Positions 9,002 to 17,791 of a DNA stretch of 64,000 bases are shown here, piece by piece. Made by a program: the position numbers and the translations under genes. Within the stretch, counting starts at the first letter, position 1. Each line of letters opens with the position of its first letter. The notes beneath the pieces were generated by a model, which saw only the letters and a program-made list of their open reading frames with translations, did not search any database and was not told the DNA's origin. Origin of the DNA: Opitutaceae bacterium (GTDB lineage Bacteria; Verrucomicrobiota; Verrucomicrobiia; Opitutales; Opitutaceae); assembly GCA_016794785.1 (NCBI GenBank), contig JAEUHC010000010.1, forward strand, positions 110,067 through 174,066. The letters run 5' to 3'.

Positions 9002-10990
9002 TCAAAGCGACTGCGCCGCCGCGACCACGGCCTCGGCCGTGAGGCCGAGTTCCTTGAACGCGAGGGGCGCGGGCGCGCTGAGGCCGAAGCGATCGATGCC
9101 GACGACCTTGCCGTCGAGGCCGACATATTTCGACCACAGCACGGTCACGCCCGCCTCGACCGCGACGCGCTTGCGGCACGACGCCGGCAGCACGCTCTCG
9201 CGATACTCGGCCGACTGACGCTCGAAGCGCGAGGTGCAGGGCATCGACACCACGCGCACGCCGGCGCCGAGGGTCTTGGCCGCGGCGAGCGCGAGCTGCA
9301 GCTCGCTGCCGGTGCCGATGAGGATGTGCGTGAGCGGCGCGGTTTCCTTGAGGGCGATGTAGCCGCCCTTGATCGCGCCTTCGCGGCGCGTCTGCACGGG
9401 GATGTCGTTGAGATTGGGCAGCGCCTGGCGCGTGAGCGCGAGCAGCGTCGGCCCATCCGTGCGCTCGAGCGCGGCGGCAAACGCCCCCGCCGTCTCCTCC
9501 GGATCCGCGGGGCGGATCACATCGAGGCCGGGGATCACGCGCAGGCCGGAGATGGTCTCGACGGGCTGGTGCGTGGGGCCGTCCTCACCGACGCCGATGG
9601 AGTCGTGCGTGTAGATGTAAACGACCGGGAGCTTCGCGAGCGCGGCGAGGCGCATGGAGGGACGCGAGTAGTCGGCAAACACGAGGAACGTCGCGATGCT
9701 CGGGCGGAAGAGCCCGTCGTAGGCCACGCCGTTGGCGATCGCGGCCATGCCATGCTCGCGGATGCCGAAGCGGATGTTGCGCCCCGCACGGTTGGTCGCG
9801 TCGAAATCCTTGTCGGCGGCGATGTAGTTGAGCGTCGATCCGTAGAGATCGGCGCTGCCGCCGATCAGGAGAGGGAGCTCGGCGGCGACGGGCTGGAGCA
9901 CATCGCGGCCCGCGGCACGGGTAGCGAGCTTGGCATCGGCCGGGAAGACCGGGATCTTTTCGAGCAGCGCGGCGGCGCTCGGCGCCTTGGTGGCGGAGTC
10001 GAGCAGCGCGGATTTCTCCGGGTTGGCCTCGCGCCACGCCTTGAGGGTCTTGTGCCACTTGTTGCAGGCGCGGACGAGGCGGGCCTTGTGCGCCGCGAAG
10101 TAGGCCTTCACGTCGTCGCTCACATAGAAGTGCTGATCGGCGGGCAGGCCGAGCGAGGCGCGCGCGGTGTCGGCGAACTTCGCGCCGCCCTCGCCGTGGC
10201 CCTTGGCCGTGCCCTGCACCTCGGCGATGCCCTTGCCGATGATCGTCTTGGCGATGATGAGCTGGGGTTTCCCGCTCTTGGTCTTCTTCGCCTTGTTGAA
10301 GGCCTTCAGGACCGCGGCCATGTCGTGGCCGTCGATGGTCTGCACTTCCCAACCGATGGACTTGAAGCGCGCGGCGGCGTTTTCGCTCTGCGTCTTCGCG
10401 GCCATCGCGTCGAGCGTCACGTCGTTGGCGTCGTAAATGAGGATGAGGTTGTCGAGCTGCTGGTGGCCGGCAAACGCCACGGCCTCCATCGCCACGCCTT
10501 CCTGCATGCAGCCGTCGCCCGCGAGGCAGACGACATGATAGTCGAAGATCGCGTGCTCGGCGGTGTTGAAGCGCGCCGCGGCCATCTGGCCGGCGAGCGC
10601 CATGCCGACGGCGTTGCCGATGCCCTGGCCGAGCGGGCCGGTGGTGGCCTCGACGCCGGGAGTCTCATGAAACTCGGGGTGGCCGGGCGTCGTGCTGTGC
10701 AGCACGCGGAAATTCTTCACCTGCTCGATCGGCACATCGTAGCCGCTCAGGTGGAGCCAGCCGTAGAGAAACATCGAGCCGTGGCCCGCGGAGAGCACGA
10801 AGCGGTCGCGGTTCATCCAGCGCGGACGCTCCGGGTTGTGCGAGAGCGCGTGCCCGAAGAGCACCGCGCCGAGATCGGCGGCGCCGAGCGGCAGGCCGAG
10901 ATGGCCCGACGAGCAGGCATGGACGGCGTCGATGGCAAGACCACGGGCCTGATTGGCCGCCTTGGCGAGGAGGTGAGTTTGCAGCGTCAT
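9002..10990 (-). CDS. tkt: Transketolase
   Basis: A 662-residue thiamine-diphosphate enzyme of the pentose phosphate pathway that moves two-carbon ketol units between sugar phosphates. The N-terminal ThDP-binding half has [19 protein letters not shown], the conserved GHGSMFLYG, and [16 protein letters not shown], followed by the [13 protein letters not shown] diphosphate/Mg site. The central pyrimidine-binding domain contains [14 protein letters not shown] and [18 protein letters not shown]. Length is that of the family. The gene appears to be single; its 3' end faces the repeat at 8821-8954. The ATG leader (GATTTTTTC) is pyrimidine-rich. Confidence 0.97.
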   Translation of the reverse strand: MTLQTHLLAKAANQARGLAIDAVHACSSGHLGLPLGAADLGAVLFGHALSHNPERPRWMNRDRFVLSAGHGSMFLYGWLHLSGYDVPIEQVKNFRVLHSTTPGHPEFHETPGVEATTGPLGQGIGNAVGMALAGQMAAARFNTAEHAIFDYHVVCLAGDGCMQEGVAMEAVAFAGHQQLDNLILIYDANDVTLDAMAAKTQSENAAARFKSIGWEVQTIDGHDMAAVLKAFNKAKKTKSGKPQLIIAKTIIGKGIAEVQGTAKGHGEGGAKFADTARASLGLPADQHFYVSDDVKAYFAAHKARLVRACNKWHKTLKAWREANPEKSALLDSATKAPSAAALLEKIPVFPADAKLATRAAGRDVLQPVAAELPLLIGGSADLYGSTLNYIAADKDFDATNRAGRNIRFGIREHGMAAIANGVAYDGLFRPSIATFLVFADYSRPSMRLAALAKLPVVYIYTHDSIGVGEDGPTHQPVETISGLRVIPGLDVIRPADPEETAGAFAAALERTDGPTLLALTRQALPNLNDIPVQTRREGAIKGGYIALKETAPLTHILIGTGSELQLALAAAKTLGAGVRVVSMPCTSRFERQSAEYRESVLPASCRKRVAVEAGVTVLWSKYVGLDGKVVGIDRFGLSAPAPLAFKELGLTAEAVVAAAQSL

Positions 10991-11114
10991 GAAAAAATCG
11001 CGCCAGACGTAGCGCCCCCCGCCTCGCCGGGAAAGCCCAATCTCGCGTGTGACGCAGATGGATCCGGTGCCTTGCGCAAGGACGCCGCGCCGCCCAAGGT
11101 CACTCTCAGCTGCG

Positions 11115-11609
11115 ATGGATTACCCGCTGATAGGCACGAAGACGAAGGCTGAGAACGCCGAAGCGAAAAAAGACCTGAGGGAGATGGCAATAGTCATACC
11201 CTGCTTCCTCGTCTTGTGCGGCGCTATCCTGCTGGTGATTTTACTGCTGCCAGAATCGGAGACTCAACAGAGGAGCAAAGCAGAGCGCGCGTTTGCCGAG
11301 CAGATGATGCGCGATGACAGCCGCGTGAAATCACTTTCTGGTTGGATCTACTGGGTGGAGATCAAAAAAGTGCGGGACCACGCTTTTTTCTTCGGCCGAG
11401 GCCGCACCAAGCTGATGCACGAGCGCACGGAATCAAACGAACGCATCGACGGTAGCGTGTGGTTCAAAGTCGAGGCGGAGCAAGGCTCAGGATGGGTCAT
11501 CGTGGACTACTGGTGCGATTACAAAACGGGCGAACGCGGCCTGACCAAGATTGATCTCAGTGCGTTTTCTAGCCCCAAACGATTCGAGACCTCTGATAAA
11601 CACCCATAG
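11115..11609 (+). CDS. Hypothetical single-pass membrane protein
   Basis: A 164-residue protein with an N-terminal charged stretch and one strong transmembrane helix ([22 protein letters not shown], about residues 26-47), then a soluble domain of about 115 residues rich in Trp, Phe and Lys. The start was placed at the ATG at 11115, because the open frame upstream has shadow-like composition. The local base composition is lower in GC than the neighbours. I do not recognise the family. It lies between divergent tkt and the convergent end of yqgE. Confidence 0.6.
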   Translation: MDYPLIGTKTKAENAEAKKDLREMAIVIPCFLVLCGAILLVILLLPESETQQRSKAERAFAEQMMRDDSRVKSLSGWIYWVEIKKVRDHAFFFGRGRTKLMHERTESNERIDGSVWFKVEAEQGSGWVIVDYWCDYKTGERGLTKIDLSAFSSPKRFETSDKHP

Positions 11610-11651
11610 GCCACCCACAGACGGTTGGCAGTATTACCACCGCACCCGCCC

Positions 11652-12206
11652 TCAATTCGCCTCGGGGTCTTCCGGTTCGCCCGCGAGCAGCTTCCACTCG
11701 GCGCCTTCGCGCCCAAGCACCGTGCGCCAGAGCGTGTCGTCCTGAGCCTGGGCGAGCAGGTCGTCGGGCACGTCGGCCACGACCCAGGTCTTGTGCTTCA
11801 TCTCGTTTTCCAGCTGTCCGGCCGACCAGCCGGAATAGCCGAGGAACGCGCGGAGGTGCGTCGCCTCGTCGGCGGCGAGTTCGCGCGCCTTCTCAGGCTC
11901 GATGCCAAAGTGCAGGCGGAAGCCGTCGTCGCGCGTCTGCCACGCCGCGAGCACGAGCTGGTCGGTCTGCACGGGGCCGCCGGTGTAAATGGGCACGCTC
12001 GCGAGCGGTCCAAGGGCGAAGTCCCCGCTCAGTTCGCCGAGGCGCTTGCCCAGCGGGCGGTTGAGCACCACGCCCATCGCGCCTTCGTCGGTGTGCGCCG
12101 ACATGAGGATCACGCTGCGGCGGAAGTTCGGATCCTTCATCGCCGGGTGCGCGAGCAGGAGCGTGCCCGCTAGGCTGTCCCGTTTTACTTGGCCTCGTCC
12201 TTCCAT
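11652..12206 (-). CDS. yqgE: YqgE/AlgH family protein (DUF179)
   Basis: A 184-residue member of the YqgE/AlgH family, small cytoplasmic proteins of unclear function. Diagnostic segments are SLAGTLLLAHPAMKDPNFRR at the N-terminus, then GAMGVVLNRPLG, IYTGGPVQTDQL and AFLGYSGWSAGQLENEM, all in family order. The frame is open far upstream but overlaps the deaminase gene there, so I chose the ATG at 12206 (MEGRGQVKRDS). The gene is 29 bases downstream of the deaminase, so they probably form an operon. Confidence 0.93.
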   Translation of the reverse strand: MEGRGQVKRDSLAGTLLLAHPAMKDPNFRRSVILMSAHTDEGAMGVVLNRPLGKRLGELSGDFALGPLASVPIYTGGPVQTDQLVLAAWQTRDDGFRLHFGIEPEKARELAADEATHLRAFLGYSGWSAGQLENEMKHKTWVVADVPDDLLAQAQDDTLWRTVLGREGAEWKLLAGEPEDPEAN

Positions 12207-12235
12207 GGTAAAATAACCCGACGCACGCCGCGCGC

Positions 12236-12742
12236 TCAGAGTTTCAAGACCTGCACCCCCGCGTCCGCCAGCAGCGGCACCACGAGCGGATCGTTGTGGT
12301 AATCGAGGCGGTATTTGATCTGCGCGATGCCCGCGGCGGCCATGATTTTGGCGCAGTTGATGCACGGAAAGTGCGTCACGTAGGCGACGCAGCCCTCGAC
12401 CGAGCTGCCGCGCCGCGCGGCGTCGGCCACGGCGTTCTGCTCGGCATGCACGGTCGCCTGCTCGTGGCCGTCGCGTAGCCGCGAGACATGCGGCGTGCCG
12501 GGCAAAAAGCCGTTGTAGCCCGCGGCCACGAGGCGGTTCTTCCGCTCGCCGCCGGTCACGATCACGCAGCCCACGTGCAGGCGCTCGCAGTTCGAGCGCG
12601 ACGACATCAGCATCGCGGTCGCCATGAAATACTCGTCCCACGAGGGACGGTGCGGAAAGCTGGCCGCAGCCTCCGCGATCAAATCGACGGGCTGGGTCGC
12701 GGCGGCGGCGGGCGGAAAATCAGGTGACGCGGAGGCGCTCAT
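12236..12742 (-). CDS. dCMP deaminase / ComEB-type cytidylate deaminase
   Basis: A 168-residue zinc-dependent deaminase. The conserved motifs are RSNCERLHVGCVIV near residue 50, HAEQNAV (the HxE zinc and proton-shuttle motif, about 100) and FPCINCAKIM (PCxxC zinc ligands, about 125). This is the dCMP deaminase arrangement, which converts dCMP to dUMP for thymidylate synthesis. A Pro/Ala-rich N-terminus of about 30 residues is longer than usual. First gene of a probable operon with yqgE; divergent from the methyltransferase gene, whose start is 62 bases away. Confidence 0.9.
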   Translation of the reverse strand: MSASASPDFPPAAAATQPVDLIAEAAASFPHRPSWDEYFMATAMLMSSRSNCERLHVGCVIVTGGERKNRLVAAGYNGFLPGTPHVSRLRDGHEQATVHAEQNAVADAARRGSSVEGCVAYVTHFPCINCAKIMAAAGIAQIKYRLDYHNDPLVVPLLADAGVQVLKL

Positions 12743-12804
12743 GGGAAACGGCCGCGGAATCTGGACAGCTCGGCGCGCGTGGGCAACCTTCGTTCCGCTT
12801 TTCC

Positions 12805-13449
12805 ATGCGGCGCACGATTCAGCCTGAAATCCTCGACGGTCTAGCGCCCGATCATCCCGACGCGCGGCACAGCCGCCGCGACCTGCGCCTCACCAACGCC
12901 CTCGCCGGCAGCCACCGCTGGATCGCGCGCACGCTCCCGCCCCTGCTCCGCCCCGGCGAACGCGCCCTCGAACTCGGCGCCGGCACCGGCGAACTCGGCG
13001 CGCGCCTCGCCGCCGCCGGCGTCGCAATCGACGGCCTCGACACCTGCCCACAGCCCGCCGGCTGGCCGTCGGATCGGACGTGGCATCGCGCGGATCTGCG
13101 CGCCTTCGACGGCTACGCCACCTACGCCGCGATCGTAGGAAATCTGATTTTCCACCATTTCACGGCCGGCGAACTCGCCGCGCTCGGGGAGAAAATTCGC
13201 CGTCATGCCCGGGTAATCATCGCCTGCGAACCCGCACGGGTGCGGCGCGCGCAAACGCTCTTCCGGCTGATCGCGCCGCTGTTCGGCGCCAACCACGTCA
13301 CGCGCCACGATGCCCACGTGAGCATCGCCGCCGGCTTCCGCGGTGACGAACTGCCGCGCGCCCTCGGCCTTGCCGCGCCCGCGTGGGAAGTGCGTTGCTC
13401 CACCACCCTGCTCGGCCTGCATCGCATGATCGCCCTCCGCCGCGCATGA
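12805..13449 (+). CDS. SAM-dependent class I methyltransferase
   Basis: A 214-residue methyltransferase. Motif I (ALELGAGTGELGARLAAAG) binds S-adenosylmethionine; an acidic loop follows (IDGLDTCP), then the motif IV-like YAAIVGNLIFHHF. It is the first gene of a tight operon: its stop overlaps the start of the FAD oxidoreductase (ATGA), which is followed 6 bases later by the type III polyketide synthase. The likely role is methylation of the polyketide product or an intermediate, which is inference from context. The ATG at 12805 was chosen because upstream in-frame sequence overlaps the divergent gene. The leader TTCCGCTTTTCC is pyrimidine-rich. Confidence 0.87.
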   Translation: MRRTIQPEILDGLAPDHPDARHSRRDLRLTNALAGSHRWIARTLPPLLRPGERALELGAGTGELGARLAAAGVAIDGLDTCPQPAGWPSDRTWHRADLRAFDGYATYAAIVGNLIFHHFTAGELAALGEKIRRHARVIIACEPARVRRAQTLFRLIAPLFGANHVTRHDAHVSIAAGFRGDELPRALGLAAPAWEVRCSTTLLGLHRMIALRRA

Positions 13450-14468
13450 CCCCGCGCCCGATCGAGATCATCGGGGGCGGGCTCGCGGGACTGGCGCTCG
13501 GCTGCGCACTGCGCCGCGAGCACATCCCCGTCACCCTCCACGAGGCGGGCGACTATCCGCGCCACCGCGTGTGCGGGGAATTCATCGCCGGCCTCCGCCC
13601 CGCGACCATCGCGCGCCTCGGCCTCGCGCCGGTGCTCGTAGGCGCGCTCGAGCACCGTCGCGTCGCGTGGTTTCTGCGCAGCGCTCCGCCGCACCACCAC
13701 ACCCTGCCCGCGCCCGCGATCGCGCTCAGTCGCTTCGCGCTCGATGCGCGGCTCGCGGCCACCTTCACGGCCCTCGGCGGCGACCTGCCGGTGCGTTCGC
13801 GCGTGACAACGGAGGAGCCGCGCGCCGGCCGGGTGTTCGCCACCGGTCGACGCCGGCAGACCGCCTCACCGTGGCTCGGCTTGAAACTCCACGCGCACGG
13901 CCTGCCGCTCGCACAAGGCCTGGAGATGCATCTTGGGGAAAACTGCTACGTCGGCCTCGCCCGCATTGAGGACGATGGCGTGAATATCTGCGGCCTCTTC
14001 CGCCGCGGTCTCGCGGCCGGCACGGGCGCGGCGCTCCTGGTGAACTGCCTGCGCGCCGCCGGCCTCGCCGCGCTCGCCGACCGGATCGCGGAAGCGCGCA
14101 TCGACCCCGCCAGCGTGTGCGCGGTCGCCGGTGTCGCCTTTGACCGCCGCTCGCCACCGACCACGCGCCTTTGCCTTGGCGACACCCTGGCGATGATCCC
14201 GCCCTTCACCGGCAACGGCATGGCGATGGCCTTCCAGAGCGCCGAGCTCGCGCTCGATCCATTGCTCGCCTACGCGCGCGGCGCGATCGCCTGGCCGGAC
14301 GCAGTGCGGACAGCGCAGCGGGCCCAGCGGGAAAAGTTTCGTGTGCGTCTCGCCTCGGCGGGGATGCTGCATCCGTTTCTCCTCGGCCGGCGCCGTCAGC
14401 GCTGGCTGGCCGCCTTGGGGCGCGCCCGCCTCCTGCCGATTCGCCCGCTCTTCGCCGCCCTTCACTGA
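13446..14468 (+). CDS. FAD-dependent oxidoreductase (polyketide-associated)
   Basis: A 340-residue flavoprotein of the geranylgeranyl-reductase/aromatic-hydroxylase superfamily. The N-terminal Rossmann motif is IEIIGGGLAGLALGCALR (GxGxxG). It is followed by the RVCGEFI segment and, near residue 258, the second FAD-contact motif PPFTGNGMAMAFQSAELAL with the preceding LCLGDTLAM. The start ATG overlaps the methyltransferase stop. Its position between a methyltransferase and a type III polyketide synthase suggests it oxidises or reduces the polyketide; the reaction cannot be stated from sequence. Confidence 0.87.
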   Translation: MTPRPIEIIGGGLAGLALGCALRREHIPVTLHEAGDYPRHRVCGEFIAGLRPATIARLGLAPVLVGALEHRRVAWFLRSAPPHHHTLPAPAIALSRFALDARLAATFTALGGDLPVRSRVTTEEPRAGRVFATGRRRQTASPWLGLKLHAHGLPLAQGLEMHLGENCYVGLARIEDDGVNICGLFRRGLAAGTGAALLVNCLRAAGLAALADRIAEARIDPASVCAVAGVAFDRRSPPTTRLCLGDTLAMIPPFTGNGMAMAFQSAELALDPLLAYARGAIAWPDAVRTAQRAQREKFRVRLASAGMLHPFLLGRRRQRWLAALGRARLLPIRPLFAALH

Positions 14469-14474
14469 TCACTC

Positions 14475-15512
14475 ATGTATCTCCAAGCCGTCGCCACCGC
14501 CGTGCCCGATGCCCGCTACACGCAGGCCGATTGCTGGGAGATCGCGCAAGGCTCGCGGGTGCGCGAACGGCTGAGCCGGCGCTCGATGCTGATCCTCCGC
14601 TCCGTGCTCCGCGGCGACCACGGCATCGCGGCGCGGCACTTTGCCGTGCCCGACATCGCCCATGTCTTCGATCTCTCCTCGGATCAGCTGAACGCCATCT
14701 TCCGCACCGAGGCCCCGCGCCTCGCGGGTCGCGCACTCGCCACCGCCCTTGATCGCGCGGGCGTGCGCCCCGCGGAGATCGACGCGCTGCTCGTCTGCAC
14801 CTGCACCGGCTATCTCTGCCCGGGCGTGACGAGCTACGTGGCCGAGCAACTCGGCCTGCGCCCCGATGCGTTCTTGCAGGACTTCGTCGGCCTCGGCTGC
14901 GGCGCGGCCATCCCCACCCTGCGCGCCGCGAGTCATGTCCTCGCCGCGAATCCGCGCGCGACCGTCGCGTGCATCGCGGTCGAGGTGTGCTCCGCGGCCT
15001 TCTACCTCGACGACGACCCGGGCGTGATTGTGAGCGCGTGCTTGTTTGGCGACGGCGCGGCAGCCACGATCTGGAAAAGCACGCCGACGGCGACGCCGCT
15101 GCGGGCGTTTGAGTTCTCCACCACGCACCGGCCGGCCGACCGCGACAAGCTCCGCTTCGAGCAACGCGACGGCAAACTCCGCAACCTCCTCGACCGCGCC
15201 GTGCCCGAGCTGGGCGCAGCGGCCGTCGGCGATCTCTGGCGGGCACGCGGGCCGCGGCCCGTGGCGCGCGTGGTGTCGCACGGGGGCGGGCGCGATGTGC
15301 TCGACGCGCTGGATCCGGTGGTCGCGCCGCATTCGCTCGCCGCGAGCCGGCACGTGCTGCGCGAGCGCGGCAACATGAGCAGCCCCTCCGTGCTTTTCGC
15401 TCTCGAGGAGACGTTGCGCGAGGCGGCCCCCGGGCCGGGCGGCGATTTTTGGCTCGTGAGTTTCGGCGCGGGCTTTAGCGCACACTCGTGCCGAATCGGA
15501 ACCGAACCATGA
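14475..15512 (+). CDS. Type III polyketide synthase (chalcone synthase-like)
   Basis: A 345-residue homodimeric thiolase-fold enzyme that extends an acyl-CoA starter with malonyl-CoA. All three catalytic residues are seen: Cys142 in GLGCGAAIP, His269 in VSHGGGRDVL and Asn300 in RGNMSSPSV. The FGDGAAATIW loop and the C-terminal LVSFGAGFSAH also match the family. Products of bacterial homologues include alkylpyrones, alkylresorcinols and naphthalenes, and which applies here is unknown. It lies in an operon after the methyltransferase and oxidoreductase genes, and its stop overlaps the start of the next gene (ATGA). Confidence 0.94.
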   Translation: MYLQAVATAVPDARYTQADCWEIAQGSRVRERLSRRSMLILRSVLRGDHGIAARHFAVPDIAHVFDLSSDQLNAIFRTEAPRLAGRALATALDRAGVRPAEIDALLVCTCTGYLCPGVTSYVAEQLGLRPDAFLQDFVGLGCGAAIPTLRAASHVLAANPRATVACIAVEVCSAAFYLDDDPGVIVSACLFGDGAAATIWKSTPTATPLRAFEFSTTHRPADRDKLRFEQRDGKLRNLLDRAVPELGAAAVGDLWRARGPRPVARVVSHGGGRDVLDALDPVVAPHSLAASRHVLRERGNMSSPSVLFALEETLREAAPGPGGDFWLVSFGAGFSAHSCRIGTEP

Positions 15513-16261
15513 CCCAGCTCACCGACCTCGTCTCCTACTGCGATCGCCGCACGCGGCTCGCGGCGTTCAAGGACGCGCCCGGCGCCTTCAACGGCCTGCA
15601 GGTCGCCAACGACGGCCGCGTGACCAAGATCGGCGCGGCGGTCGACGCCGGGCTCGTGCCGTTTCAAAAGGCCGTGGCCGCGGGCGTCGATTTCCTGATC
15701 GTGCACCACGGGATGTATTGGGACATGCCCCGCCCGCTCACCGGAGCCGCCTACGACCGCGTCGCCACGCTCGTGCGCGGCAACTGCGCGCTCTACTCGA
15801 ATCACCTCCCTCTCGACGGCCACCCGGAGATCGGCAACAACGCGCTGCTCGCCAGACAACTCGGCCTGAGACCTTCAAAGCCCTTTCTCGTCCGCGACGG
15901 CGAAGCAATCGGCTGCATCGCGAAGTCCGCGCTCACCCGCGCCGCGCTCCGCACGAAACTGGAAAGCCTCTACGGCCGCGTCATCGCCATCGAATGCGGA
16001 TCGAAGGCGCCGCGCGCGATCGCGTTTTGCAGCGGCTCGGGCAACAGCGCGGTGCCGGCCCTCGTCCCCGCCGGCGTGGACACCCTGGTGACCGGCGAGC
16101 TGCGCGAGGAATGGTTCAACCGCGCGCAGGAGGAAAAGCTCAACCTCTACCTGTGCGGCCATTACGCGACCGAGGTCCACGCGGTCAAAGCCCTCGCGGC
16201 CGAGCTCGCGAAGAAGTTCAAGCTGCCGTGGGAGTTCATCGCGACGGAGAATCCTCTCTGA
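15509..16261 (+). CDS. Nif3/YbgI-like dinuclear metal-centre protein
   Basis: A 250-residue Nif3-family protein (GTP cyclohydrolase I type 2-like). Such proteins form toroids with a dinuclear metal site; their physiological role is unsettled. Visible metal-ligand motifs are FLIVHHGMYWD (about residue 65), SNHLPLDGHPEIGNN (about 100) and CGHYATEVHAVKAL (about 215). The start at 15509 overlaps the polyketide synthase stop, giving the ATGA arrangement; an in-frame ATG lies seven codons upstream. Co-translation with the polyketide synthase may be accidental operon packing. Confidence 0.92.
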   Translation: MTQLTDLVSYCDRRTRLAAFKDAPGAFNGLQVANDGRVTKIGAAVDAGLVPFQKAVAAGVDFLIVHHGMYWDMPRPLTGAAYDRVATLVRGNCALYSNHLPLDGHPEIGNNALLARQLGLRPSKPFLVRDGEAIGCIAKSALTRAALRTKLESLYGRVIAIECGSKAPRAIAFCSGSGNSAVPALVPAGVDTLVTGELREEWFNRAQEEKLNLYLCGHYATEVHAVKALAAELAKKFKLPWEFIATENPL

Positions 16262-16334
16262 AATCCCGCACGCCTGAAGCCGCGAAAATAGTCTTTCCCT
16301 TCCCACTTTCCTGGCTTCCTGCTTCCCTCCTCCG

Positions 16335-16763
16335 ATGAAAAAAATCGCCATCCTCAACGGCCCCAACCTCGACCGGCTCGGCAAACGCGAGCCCGAGATC
16401 TACGGCCGCGCCACGCTCGCCGATCTCGAAACGGCGCTGCGCAAGGAGTTCGGCGGGGCCGCGCAGCTCGAGTTCTTCCAGTCCAACCACGAGGGCGCGC
16501 TCATCGACAAGATCGCCGCGCTCGTCGACGCCAAGGCCGACGGCCTGGTCATCAACCCAGGCGGCCTCACGCACACGAGCGTGGCGCTGCGCGACGCGCT
16601 GCTCGGCGCGCATCTGCCGACAGTGGAGGTCCACATCTCGAATATCTACAAGCGCGAGGATTTCCGCCACAAGTCGCTCACCGCGCCCGCGAGCGTCGCC
16701 GTCATCACCGGCCTCGGCCTCGAGGGCTACCACGCCGCGCTGCGTTTTCTCCTGAAGGGCTGA
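16335..16763 (+). CDS. aroQ: Type II 3-dehydroquinate dehydratase
   Basis: A 142-residue dodecameric enzyme of the shikimate pathway that dehydrates 3-dehydroquinate to 3-dehydroshikimate. It shows the family N-terminus ILNGPNLDRLGKREPEIYG with catalytic Tyr23, then FFQSNHEGALIDKI, INPGGLTHTSVALRDAL and the catalytic-His segment VEVHISNIYKREDFRHKS. Full length. It lies 73 bases after Nif3 and 3 bases before the NusG-like gene. The leader upstream of the ATG is a striking C/T tract of some 30 bases with no Shine-Dalgarno. Confidence 0.97.
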   Translation: MKKIAILNGPNLDRLGKREPEIYGRATLADLETALRKEFGGAAQLEFFQSNHEGALIDKIAALVDAKADGLVINPGGLTHTSVALRDALLGAHLPTVEVHISNIYKREDFRHKSLTAPASVAVITGLGLEGYHAALRFLLKG

Positions 16764-16766
16764 ACG

Positions 16767-17258
16767 ATGGCCGGCGCGACCTGGCTGGTCTGCCACACCC
16801 GCCCGCGCTGCGAAAAGAAATTCGCCGCGCTGCTCGTCGCGGAGGGGCTGGAGCACTACCTACCGCTCGTGGAGAGCGTGCGGCGCTACGGCGCGCGGAC
16901 GAAGAAGTTCACCAAGCCGCTTTTCCCCGGCTACGTCTTCGCCTGCGTGCCGGCCGAGAAGAAATCGCGCCTCCACCAGCAGGATCTGCTCGCGCGCGCG
17001 ATTGCGGTCGAGGACGAGGCGACGTTTCTGCGCCAGCTCGCCGACGTGCGCGCGATCGTCGCGTCGGGCCTTCAGCTCAGCGTGATGCCCTTGCTCACGC
17101 GTGGCCGCCGCGTGCGCATCATCGGCGGGCCCCTGCACGGTCTCGAGGGTTTCGTGGACGACCCGACGAAGCCCCAGGGCGTCGTGCTCTCGGTGGACGT
17201 GCTGCGCCAAGGCCTGCTCGTGCGCGTGCCGGCGGAACAGTTGCAGCCGCTGCCGTAA
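16767..17258 (+). CDS. NusG-like (NGN + KOW) transcription elongation factor paralogue
   Basis: A 163-residue protein with an N-terminal NGN domain (WLVCHTRPRCEKKFAALL, FPGYVFACVP) and a C-terminal KOW motif (LLTRGRRVRIIGGPLHGLEGFVDD). This architecture fits NusG paralogues such as RfaH, UpxY and LoaP, which bind RNA polymerase and stop premature termination within particular operons. The gene is 3 bases after aroQ, at the end of the methyltransferase-oxidoreductase-polyketide synthase-Nif3-aroQ run. It could act on its own operon or on another locus. The housekeeping nusG usually sits with secE and ribosomal genes, which are absent here, so this is probably a specialised paralogue. Confidence 0.85.
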   Translation: MAGATWLVCHTRPRCEKKFAALLVAEGLEHYLPLVESVRRYGARTKKFTKPLFPGYVFACVPAEKKSRLHQQDLLARAIAVEDEATFLRQLADVRAIVASGLQLSVMPLLTRGRRVRIIGGPLHGLEGFVDDPTKPQGVVLSVDVLRQGLLVRVPAEQLQPLP

Positions 17259-17274
17259 GCAGCGGCGGCGGCCT

Positions 17275-17787
17275 CTACCACCACGCCCAAGCCCACGCCC
17301 CGGCATGCAGCGTCGCGCAGGCCGCGAGCGCCGCCGCCACATCGTCCGCCACCACGCCCCAGCCGCCGGGCAACGACTGGAGCCGCGCGATGCCGAGGGG
17401 CTTCGCAATGTCGAAGAGCCGGAACAAGGCGAAGCCCGCGAGCCACACGACCCACACCGGCAGCGCCCCGGGCAGTTCGCGCCAACCGAGAAAGCACAGC
17501 GGCATCACGACGAACTCATCGAGAATCACCTCGCCCGGATCGCTTTTGCCCAGGCGATGTTCGGCCGCCCCGCAAATCACCACGGCCAGCGCGCACGCCA
17601 CCACGCTGCCCAGCAAGACGACGCGAATGCTGGAGTGCTGGAAGCACGCGGCGAAATACAACAGGCCCGCGAGCGAGCCCCAGGTGCCAGGCGCGGGCAG
17701 CTTTTTCCCCAGCGGCCCGAGCGTGGCGAGCGCCACGACCAGCCAGCCGGGCAGGGCGCGCGACCACGCGGGTTCAGTCTGGCGCAT
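17275..17787 (-). CDS. pgpA: Phosphatidylglycerophosphatase A
   Basis: A 170-residue inner-membrane phosphatase that removes phosphate from phosphatidylglycerophosphate to give phosphatidylglycerol. Family motifs are present: KLPAPGTWGSLAG, SDPGEVILDEFVVMP, FALFRLFDIAKPLG and PGGWGVVADDVAAAL, with the conserved acidic residues (DPGEVILDE, DD) near the membrane. The C-terminus is Trp/Ala-rich. It starts 4 bases after the end of pgsA, the preceding enzyme of the pathway, so the pair is one operon. Its 3' end faces the NusG-like gene with a 16-base gap. Confidence 0.95.
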   Translation of the reverse strand: MRQTEPAWSRALPGWLVVALATLGPLGKKLPAPGTWGSLAGLLYFAACFQHSSIRVVLLGSVVACALAVVICGAAEHRLGKSDPGEVILDEFVVMPLCFLGWRELPGALPVWVVWLAGFALFRLFDIAKPLGIARLQSLPGGWGVVADDVAAALAACATLHAGAWAWAWW

Positions 17788-17791
17788 GACC

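Noticed and set aside
9326..11152. A 608-codon open frame antisense to transketolase
   Set aside because: Shadow of tkt; rich in Arg/Gly/Val/Glu, with no recognisable domain.
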